Source of the DNA: Heliocidaris tuberculata
Lineage: Eukaryota; Echinodermata; Echinoidea; Camarodonta; Echinometridae
Direction: 5' to 3'
DNA: 64,000 nucleotides
NCBI GenBank assembly: GCA_025618425.1
Contig: CM046842.1
Location: 39,155,554-39,219,553 of the forward strand
Of the stretch, positions 56,217 through 64,000 are shown piece after piece. The position numbers and the translations under genes are program-made. The notes under the pieces are model-generated. The model was given only the letters and a program-made list of their open reading frames with translations, did not search any database and was not told the DNA's origin. Numbering within the stretch: the first letter of the stretch is position 1; each line of letters starts with the position of its first letter.

Positions 56217-57088
56217 TGTGTTCCGGAATCCTTGCAATCGAAATTTGAAGTTCATATTCAATACAACATTGACTGTAAACTCCGCCCAAGTTGACCTTCC
56301 ATAAGTCGAATAATCTCCTTAGGCGAAGCAATTATTCAGACCAGATTATGCAAAACATGTGTTATTTCCCTCCTCTGAGTCAAATATCGCTTAACAAACA
56401 AATTTCTGTGGTCCCAACTCCCGAGAGATTCTACTGAGGCAGTTTCCTTTACTTTGCAGATTATTTTGGTGCATTATGATGCTTTAGATCCTAAACTTAT
56501 CCCAAGTTTTAGTTCTGTGTTTTCAGTAGTATATTTCTCTGCAGTAAAGACTATTTTTCTGTCAATAAAGGAAAAATGTCACAATGCTTTAGATTTTATA
56601 TTACTTGTAGAATGTCTCATGAATTTACATGTAATAAACAGTATGTATGTGGAAAAGATAAATCTTCCTGAGTAATTTGATGTCAAATTTGGATATCATT
56701 CATGCATGCATGACCTACCATCTGTCATTCCAGTGGAGGTAAATCCCATTTTGTGCTGATTTTTATGTTAAGGATAAATAGAGAGCACACTGGTGGGGTT
56801 GGCAATCTGTCATTCATGAAAGTATACTACCCCTCCCCTCCCCTCCCCCAATCTCTCTCTCTCTCTCTTTTGTTCTCTTTTGCTCTCTTTTGCTCTCGCA
56901 TCTGTGCACACATACTTTCATCCTTGAAACACTCCAATGAACATGCAGATTGCATCCAGATGTACAAATCCACACAAATCTCACATGAACATTCTTTTAT
57001 CCAACCCTACGATATATTTGCCTGATGTATGTCTGATGTTGGTGTGCGCATGTGCATGTTTGTGTGTGATATGAATTAGTGTACGGGG

Positions 57089-57272
57089 CAGTGGCGGATT
57101 CAGGGGGGGGAGGCATTTTGGGGGCCGTGACCCCCCCCCCCCCCCTTTTTTTTGGAAGTGAAAACCTTTTTTTTTTTTTTTTTTTTTTTTTTTGCTTGCT
57201 TGCTTGTCAGAAAATTTTCAGAGATTTTGGTGCCCCCCCCCTTCACAAAATCCTGGCTCCGCCCCTGGTACT
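57089..57272. mobile_element. Small element with (A/G)GTGGCGGA...TCCGCCCCTG ends
   Basis: The left end GCAGTGGCGGATTCAGG and inverted right end CCTGGCTCCGCCCCTG enclose poly-G, poly-C and poly-T tracts. It sits inside the Kolobok-like transposon, between the THAP gene and the inverted exon copy. Confidence 0.5.
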
Positions 57273-57796
57273 GAGGGTGGGTGTGAGTGAGTGTGTGTTT
57301 CTGCAATTTCATGTGTCTGTATGAAGCCAATCCCTTGTACTTTTTTTTATAAACTTAACAATTCATACTACTGCAAGGCTATGTATAGACAACAGAAAAT
57401 AATACAGAATAACACCCTTTTTTCATTTGTTAGTTCATAAAATGTAACTGGTGGTGTTATTTACTCAAAGGAATGTTTGACAAATGAATACTATTTTACT
57501 GTAAAACTGGGGGCCATAATCATAAATCACCACTAAGCCAGTTATGTTCTCATTTAATGAGTTTGTAACTAGACTTGGTACTGTTTTATGAATAGAGGCC
57601 CAGAAGCTATTGCCAAGGAAAACCATAATACATGTAACATGATAGTGTTAGAATTTTTTTTCAGACCATAAATGACAACATTGACATTTCAACTGAAAAT
57701 TCTACACAAATAAAAGAATATAAGATACATGTAGCTTAAGTTGTATGTTTGTACATCTGTCTTTTCCCAACCGCTACATATGTTTGTTTTTCTTCA

Positions 57797-58050
57797 GGTG
57801 CCTACGTGGCAGTTGTGTGCCCATGACCACTGTCAGGAATCTATTTGTTGTAAGGAGACAGAGTGGATCATGTACAAGATTGAGAAATACAATGAAAGAC
57901 ATTTAGATGCTCAAATTAACTGTGTAACAGCATATTTAGGTTTCTCTACTGTCTGCCTCAATGAATGGGTGTTGGAAGTCGCATACCACCAGTATGCCCA
58001 ACAGTATGGAGAAGATGCCGAACAAATGCCACAAATTTTATTAGTTATCA
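57797..58050 (+). pseudogene. Inverted, damaged copy of the P2X7-type middle exon
   Basis: After an intact CTTCAG it encodes the same sequence as the minus-strand exon at 60021-59776. A base is missing near VPMTTVR, so the frame breaks just before QESICCKETE. Downstream, NEWVLEVAYHQYAQQYGEDA is preserved but the donor GTGAGT is lost. No first or third exon accompanies it. Confidence 0.8.
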
Positions 58051-58444
58051 TTGAATTACAACAAATTATGATCATTTGTAGTGAAAAGCTGAAAAACAAG
58101 TCCAGTCCTAACCACTACACTACAGTAACCTTGCTCTACTAATATGTAATAAAGTACATGCATGAAATTGATAAAACCATTCAAAATTTCAAATGGGAAT
58201 CATGGACAGGATATCCACTACATAAACTAATGACATTCATTATTCTACAATAATAACCAGTATTTCCAGAACACCTACACTGGAACACTTTTGCTATAAA
58301 CGTCTCTTACCAAAATACAATACAACATTATTATCCTAGTCATTAGGTACAGTAAAAACTTGCCTAGTAATTTTGATAACCTAACTCACATGGGAATATA
58401 AAAGCTGATCAGCCAATACAGCAATTTAGGAACTCTTGATTGAG

Positions 58445-58592
58445 GTACCCATCACTCCTAGGTTAAAAAGAAGCTTTGTGGATAAAATGACTTGCTCACA
58501 AGCACTGGACATAGCAGGAATCAAACCCACAACACCTGGATTTAGACGAGCTAAATCGACTACACCAGCTTCTCCACAATGACCGTAAATTT
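58445..58592 (-). mobile_element. tRNA-derived SINE
   Basis: Minus strand: GGAGAAGCTGGTGTAGTCG (box A-like), GGGTTTGATTCCTGC (box B) and then the body word AGCAAGTCATTTTATCCAC, related to the body of the SINE at 28.8 kb. Confidence 0.65.
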
Positions 58593-58677
58593 GAAAATAA
58601 TTGCTGAAGTGATTGCAACGTGACAAATTGTCACATTCTGTAGCCAATAGTCGTGCTTCACTAAAGTCCTCCTACAG

Positions 58678-58828
58678 CTATGCAAAATGAAAACCCGTAA
58701 ATGTTTCTGAAGGAAAAGTATCTCGGATTTTCCTCACAGCACAAGATGGCAATGGGACTCTTACATTCTGGCCCAAATATTTCCAACACCATCTTACGAG
58801 TTGCCGGTATGCAACATGTCTCGATCGC
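58678..58828 (-). CDS. P2X7-type gene exon 3
   Basis: Acceptor ATTTCAG. 49 codons with RHVAYRQLVRWCWKYLG and LPSCAVRKIRDTFP, ending TAG. Matches the last third of the P2X7 C-terminal domain (RH-AYR, LPSC, IR--FP, Y-GF). Confidence 0.85.
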
Positions 58829-61000
58829 CTGAAATTGAAACAAAAGCGAAAAGAAATAGAATGCAAATGAGTAAAATTTCATAATTTATTATATGACATA
58901 AGTGTTAATCCAGAAGGCTATTAAACCAAAATTGAGGGATGGGCTGAAATGTCAGCAGATGGTTTTTCTTGTTGAAAAAAATCCCAGTTATTATGAAGTG
59001 CAATCATGAATTGGCTATTACGTGTACATGCATTACATGTACATAAAATGAACAGAAACAGAAATGTGAACTGCCCAACTGAAATTTCAAGGATTAAATC
59101 CTATCAGGTACCCAATTAGGTGGAGAGTGGTAATGGACCCATAGAGGTACAGAGCTTTTAAGAGGTCAAAAATGATCATCTTTAATCCTCAAATTGGCAA
59201 CATCTATATTTTCCCACACTTGCGTACTTGAAACAATAAATACAAATATAACATGAACCAAAATGAAATACGAGAGGGAAATTTAAGTGAAAACTGCCAA
59301 TTTGAATGTAGAAATAGTGATTATTTGATTATCATTGCATTGCCAATTTAGGGACTGTAATGATTAGCTACATTAAAAACTGCTCAAATTTGAAAACGCA
59401 ACATCATATCACATTGAAAATAGACTCAGAGCATTTTTCTCTTTCTAATTATGTATAATGTGTAATGCCCAGCTTTATAGATCCTCAGATACTGTCAAAA
59501 CGTCTCCTAAAGATGACACTGTATGTCTGACACTGTATGGACCTACTACGTAGTAGGTCCATGGTATGTCCATGGGTTAAAAGCACTGCCAAAGGACCAT
59601 GTAGTGCTGTGCTGAGATTCTAACCCTCAGCCCTTGGATTGAGAGTCAAGTAAATGAACCACTATACGACAACATCTCCACATATGTTCTCAAATTGGCA
59701 AAACATGACCCAAGATGTGGAGAATTTCCATGGCAACATTTAGAAAATAAAATTGGGAAAATGTGATAAACTCACTCATTATTTGTGGCATCTCTTCGGG
59801 CATCTTCTCCATACTGTTGGGCATACTGGTAGTATGCAGTTTCCAGCACCCATTCATCAAGGCAGACAGTAGAGAAACCTGGATGTCCTGTTATACAATT
59901 AATTTGAGCATCTAAATGTCTTTCGTTGTATTTCTCAATCTTGTCCATGATCCGCTCTGTCTCCTTACAACAAATGGATTCCCGGACAGTGGTCATGGGC
60001 ACACAACTGCCACATAGGCACCTGAAGAAAGAGAGATATAAAAAGTATATTTAGATTTTCTTGTTTGTGTTAATTTGTGTTTTGACCTGGTACTAGTGTT
60101 ACACAATGAGACTGAAGCTAGTGAAATCATTGTTTGAATTCTAACCAAGTGTGAATAAAATATCCTTCATGACTATTGCCAGAGAGGTTACCAGACTTGG
60201 CCTGGCAATTTACATGTGGAACTAGTAATAGTTTAGGGCCTAGCCCTAGTGGAAACAAACTTGGTTTGATTGAATTTACCAGTCAAACCTCATTGTAACG
60301 AGGTCCTTGGGGCCACAAAATGCAGAAATTACTTCTCCACATTATACTAGAAACCTTACTCCAGGACTAAAAATACAATAAATTACAAAAGGGTTGGGAC
60401 CTGAAAGTGGAAGGAATTGTGGAATACCACATTGTTCTAGACTTCTAGAATGAAACAGAGGGTTTGTAAATTGTCAAAAGCATCAGCTATAATCGGTGCC
60501 CTCAAAGGTTCAATCAAGCATAGAACTTAGAAGCATTCCAATCATGCCAATACCTATGTCGAGGTTTCCATTTCCAGTTTCATTCAAGGTTTCTTGTAAA
60601 CTAAATTCTGTTTCATTTTGTCTGGCCCCGACCTGCATTATGTCATATATGTAATATGAGTGAACTATCAAGACTCGGTCTTTAGAAGTTAAGAGTTAAG
60701 ACTTAACTTAAGTCAACTAATTACCAATTGTTGTTTCCTAATCTTGCTGGCTCGTCCTCATGACCCTGTTCCTCATCTGCTTCCTCACGGGCCATTGCCC
60801 CGGGGGCGGGAGGTGCAGCTTCAGCAAGTTCAGGTTCATACTGCCTGGTATGGGAGTGATCCCAATCGGGGATGGGGCTGGCGAACGGCTGCTTCATCTT
60901 CGGCTTGGCCCTCTTCACTGACACTTTCTCGCTCGAAATCAGACTCTGAAACTGGGCCGGGGCTTGAAATTGGTGACTCTGTCTCGGGGTCTGAATCCAT
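58678..61000 (-). CDS. Protein with P2X7-type C-terminal cysteine-rich (ballast) domain, three exons
   Basis: Exons 61000-60725, 60021-59776 and 58828-58678. Exon 1 is acidic, Ser/Pro/Glu-rich and ends RLGNNN plus a split Trp codon. Exon 2 begins CLCGSCVPMTTVRESICC and contains CITGHPGFSTVCLDEWVL and YYQYAQQYG. Exon 3 continues RSRHVAYRQLVRWCWKYLGQ, LPSCAVRKIRDTFPSE and TFTGFHFA to TAG. This is the order and spacing of the cytosolic domain of vertebrate P2X7, here with no channel part. All splice phases agree. The ATG at 61000 (MDSDPETESPISSPG) looks genuine but is one base out of frame with the rest of exon 1 near 60839. A start at 61032 needs no shift but gives an atypical N-terminus. It probably serves the transposon or is domesticated; function is unknown. 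Confidence 0.8.
59575..59675 (-). mobile_element. tRNA-derived SINE, partial
   Basis: Minus strand: GTATAGTGGTTCATTTACTTG (box A-like) and GGGTTAGAATCTCAG (box B-like). The body is short and degraded. Confidence 0.5.
59776..60021 (-). CDS. P2X7-type gene exon 2
   Basis: Acceptor TTCTTCAG, donor GTGAGT. Cys-rich: C-x-C-x2-C, then ICC, then NC and VC, with HPGFSTVCLDEWVLETAY. Intact, unlike its inverted copy at 57.8 kb. Confidence 0.88.
60725..61000 (-). CDS. P2X7-type gene exon 1, possible one-base frameshift
   Basis: Reads MDSDPETESPISSPG from 61000 to about LPYQ, then one base must be skipped to read YEPELAEAAPPAPG and EEADEEQGHEDEPARLG up to donor GTAATT. An alternative start at 61032 keeps one frame. 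Confidence 0.65.
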
Positions 61001-61638
61001 GATAACTTATAGGGACTAATTGTTTCAGCCACAGTACTGTAGGCAGCTAGCTAGCTTGCAGAAATTTTGCTGTAATTGTTGTAATATATTTAGACTTTCA
61101 TCCAGTCTTTCAGTGTAATTGGTTGTTATCATCCGCATGCACACAAAGATTCGCAAGGTACGGTCAGCAAGTAAAGCGACTGTCCACACGTCTACTTGTC
61201 TGTAAAATATTTAGTTTTTCCAAAACATAAACCTAATCCAAAAGAGGAATTATCATGGGTAAAGTGTTTGAAAAAATGCCAGACTTGTCATTTGACCTCT
61301 ACTAAAATGTCTAAATAACCTATTCAAATCCTTTTGGGGGACTTAAAGATTGTCGAAATTGTATAAATCGTGATATGAAAATGGATAAATTATCATTCAT
61401 TTACATTGCCAACATATTAGTCAAACTTAGTGGCTTCGCGGGGGACTTCCCGATGCTACGTCAAATCGCTCTAGCCAATCAGCTGTCAATTTTTTGGGGC
61501 GTTCCCAAATTAGTGAGTTTTTTGACCAATTTCTTGTTACTGGGCAATTTTTTTCTGTAAAAATGTCAGAATCGTGTCATTGGACCTATGTACTACATTT
61601 TTAGCCCCAATGTTGATTCTAATTGACTCGCCCTTTAA

Positions 61639-62370
61639 ATCTGTGCGTTAAACGTACAAGTTTTACTACCTTATTTGTGAAGGTTGTTGAATGATTCAAC
61701 TTGAATATATGAATATTGATTACGTTAACAGGTTGATAAAGGCGTTGTGATGAGGCTAGACTTCCCGAGCAATAATCAGAGGACTAGTCCGCCCGTTTCG
61801 AGGATTGACCAGGGGATCAACAGAACAGCACTATCGCCTTGAATTAAGTCTAAGGCATACCTGATATCTACCGATACCGTACGTATTTTTCTGATTTTTT
61901 ACATTTTTGTGGAATCATCTTCTGTTCCCTCCGATCTCTCTCTCTCTCTCTCCTTCTCAATTAATGTTGTCTCTTCTTACCTTTTTATTTTCAAATCTCT
62001 CCCCGCCCCCCCCCCCTCTCTCTGTCATACAGACACAGACACACAGACGCACACACACACACACACATTTTTTTTCTCTCTCTCTCTCAATTCTTCCTCC
62101 CATGATTTCCCTGTATTTGCTCTCTTTCTATTCTTTTCTTCTCTCAATATATTTTTATCTCTGTAACGTCACATTTCTTTTCATCACACCATCCCGAGTT
62201 TTTTCTCTCTTTCTCTTTCTATTCTTTTATTCTCTCAATATATTTTCGTCTCTGTAACGTCACATTTCTTTCCATCACATCATCCCGAGTAGTTTACGTC
62301 ATTTTTTATCAGTGAATGTGAAAAAGCTGGGCGATTCCAAATAAAAGCTATGAATTTATACCTAAAGCGT
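61639..62370. other. Low-complexity flank with a 91-bp tandem duplication
   Basis: (CT)n and (CA)n runs at 61935-62090. A block with CTCTGTAACGTCACATTTCT occurs at about 62141-62198 and again at about 62232-62289. Confidence 0.75.
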
Positions 62371-62373
62371 TGG

Positions 62374-62700
62374 TCACAACCTGCAGTGCACTTCTCTGCG
62401 CAGAAAATCCTTACGTTTGACGCACGGGTCTGTACGATTTCCAAGCGCGTAGGAGCATGCAGCTAACGCAATGAGGCTGTTGGATATCTCGCACAATCTC
62501 TGGGTGTGGCTACGTGTTTTGATGATCGCAGGTGACATGTGCGGCCATAATACTTTTTGCAAGGGCTTCTTAATTGCGAACACCGCAAAGGCTTCTTGAG
62601 GAGGTCTCCAAAAGTCCGTGACGCCGAACACTGCCATACGGAGCCGAAGCATATCGCGCGTCATTTGCACGGTGCCTGTACGGGGGCCACTGGCGTAGCC
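62374..62700 (-). CDS. Unrecognised reading frame, GC-richer than its surroundings
   Basis: About 105 stop-free codons on the minus strand with MTRDMLRLRMAVFGVTDFWR, PPQEAFAVFAIKK and ALGNRTDPCVKRKDF, ending at a TGA. No splice sites or family were identified. The upstream end merges into a G/C-tract repeat and poly-A, so any start is lost. It could be an exon, a repeat-derived frame, or chance. Confidence 0.25.
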   Translation of the reverse strand, partial: GYASGPRTGTVQMTRDMLRLRMAVFGVTDFWRPPQEAFAVFAIKKPLQKVLWPHMSPAIIKTRSHTQRLCEISNSLIALAACSYALGNRTDPCVKRKDFLRREVHCRL

Positions 62701-62780
62701 AGGGGGGGGGGGGCACAAGGGGGCCATGCCCCCCCCCCTGTTGATCGGAGAGCAAAAAAAAAAAAAAAAAAAAAAAAAAA
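62690..62780. repeat. Short element piece with TGGCGTAGCCAGG and poly-G/C/A
   Basis: GGCGTAGCCAGG followed by a G tract, GGGCCATGCCCC and 23 or so A. It belongs to the same loose family as the CAGGGGCGG-bounded elements at 33.9 and 57.1 kb. Confidence 0.5.
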
Positions 62781-62799
62781 CAACTAATTTCCTTTTCAC

Positions 62800-64000
62800 A
62801 TGCTGGTCTTACTAGGACTTACCCTACCCCTACCTTACAATCGAAATAAGGAAAAATAAAATGGAAATATTACCAAAAAAGTAAACAAAATAAACACTGC
62901 TTTCATTTCCAGCAAAAACTGTTCCTTTCCAAATCATAACCCCGAAACTTTGTTAACAACATTGACTAAGTAGATTGGTAACAGAACATTTATATTTCTT
63001 TTAGTTTGTCGAGAGTTGAAAGAAATTGTACTCAGAATGATGAAGAGGCGTATCAGTTATTCTTGCCGAATATAAACCTCTCTTTGTGAATGGGTATATG
63101 TCCGATGGAGGCAATAACCATTTTCTTCGTTTTGTAAATCTTGAGTTTGTTTAAGAGTTATCATTGTGGTAGCCAACATTGCTTTTATACGAAAACAATG
63201 TCACCGTTATATCATTTTTATGGTCTTCATCCGAGGAGAAGCAAAACACTGTTTTTCAAGGTAGAGTTCGATTTTATAGAGGAATATTCAAAAAAGATAC
63301 AATTTCATTCTTTGTTCAAGTCGTATTTTATATACTAGTAAGTCATCGGACGAGATGCTTTCTGCTTTGATGTTTACAGTTTTGAGTCAAATCTATTATC
63401 ACTAAATTGAATGACAAAAACGGCCTTCACATGTGGCAAATCATGTGCGCTTGACTTGGTTGTATGAAGACTTTGTTTAGCCCGTTCTCTGTGTAATTAC
63501 ATTATTTCCATATGTTTTTATTACAAATTGTGATCTCTATACTCTTTACACGATGTAATTCTAATATTTTTCCGTGCTAAATACTCACATTGATGTTCAT
63601 TTTGGTTACAAAAATTAATCAAACTATATAATTCCTCAGTACTTAAATGAAGGAGTACGTAGCTGGATTCGTGTAGTATATACGAATTAGGCAACTAATG
63701 AACAACCTCTAACCGAGAAAATGAGATAAAGAGCTAAACAAGGCAGCTAAATAAATTGCTAAAGTCTTTTACATACACCTAATAAAGATGTTGCATGTGT
63801 TTTCAAATGAGACTACCGCTTGAGATGAGATATAAATTCCACTCCATGAGAAAGGGCGTCCTCTTAGTCATATGTTAGTCAATAGTCAGTGTGTCTGTGT
63901 GTGGGTTTTTGGTTGTTAGTCTGTATATTTTCCTATCCGAAAACACGGGTTTCAACGTTTCGTATGTACACTGGTACAGCTATTTATACACACCAACTAC
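62800..64000. other. Right end of the window, no gene seen
   Basis: AT-rich sequence with short unsupported reading frames only. Confidence 0.5.

Larger units (their letters stand above)
54063..61638. mobile_element. 7.6 kb Kolobok-like DNA transposon carrying THAP and P2X7-type genes
   Basis: TTAA at 54063-54066 and 61635-61638 flank a 19-bp perfect terminal inverted repeat (AGGGCGAGTCAATTAGAAT at 54067-54085, its complement at 61616-61634). TTAA duplication and a THAP-domain protein are hallmarks of the Kolobok superfamily. Inside are a plus-strand THAP gene, a convergent minus-strand gene with a P2X7-type cysteine-rich domain, an inverted duplicate of one exon, and two SINE insertions. 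No complete catalytic core was found, so this copy is probably non-autonomous. Confidence 0.72.

Overview
The window looks like nuclear DNA of a marine deuterostome, most likely an echinoderm of the sea-urchin type (inference). The composition is AT-rich. There is an intron-rich host gene with ordinary GT-AG junctions, many homopolymeric G or C tracts of 10-20 bases, frequent TAGGCCTA-type words, tRNA-headed SINEs, and a dense load of DNA transposons, MITEs and LINE pieces. No prokaryotic genes, rRNA genes or CRISPR arrays are present.

The backbone is one host gene on the minus strand, 14259-52946. It is a zinc transporter of the LIV-1 ZIP family, closest in layout to SLC39A12/SLC39A4. I reconstructed twelve coding exons whose splice phases all agree. 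They give a 713-residue protein with a signal peptide, a cysteine-containing extracellular domain, a histidine-rich segment, and both metal-site motifs (HNFGDG and HEVPHE). Almost everything between 14 and 53 kb is intron of this gene, filled with repeats: a nearly full-length LINE (29.3-33.5 kb, antisense to the host gene), a 5.2 kb inverted-repeat element (15.2-20.4 kb), a 2.4 kb element of CCATGG palindromes (38.35-40.73 kb), a RecQ-like helicase fragment (about 41 kb), large inverted repeats around exon 5, several MITEs, and a possible small nested gene on the plus strand (20.6-21.8 kb). A dead copy of exon 7 and decayed tandem copies of the end of exon 6 lie in intron 6.

Left of the transporter (1-14 kb) is a mobile-element graveyard: a frameshifted unassigned repeat protein (minus, 1-1835), a relic with a RAG1 N-terminal-like zinc region and downstream exons (plus, 4.3-8.2 kb), a broken Myb/SANT-like protein of Harbinger type (minus, about 9 kb), and two clusters of a recurring TTCACGAAGTGAC-type motif (9.86-12.3 kb).

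Right of the transporter (54.06-61.64 kb) is the most interesting unit. A 7.6 kb segment is bounded by a 19-bp perfect terminal inverted repeat and TTAA target duplications, as in Kolobok-type transposons. It carries a THAP-domain gene on the plus strand, missing its middle and with one frameshift, converging on a three-exon minus-strand gene for a protein with the cysteine-rich P2X7 C-terminal (ballast) domain. A second, damaged, inverted copy of that gene's middle exon lies between them. The last 2.4 kb holds low-complexity sequence and one unrecognised reading frame.
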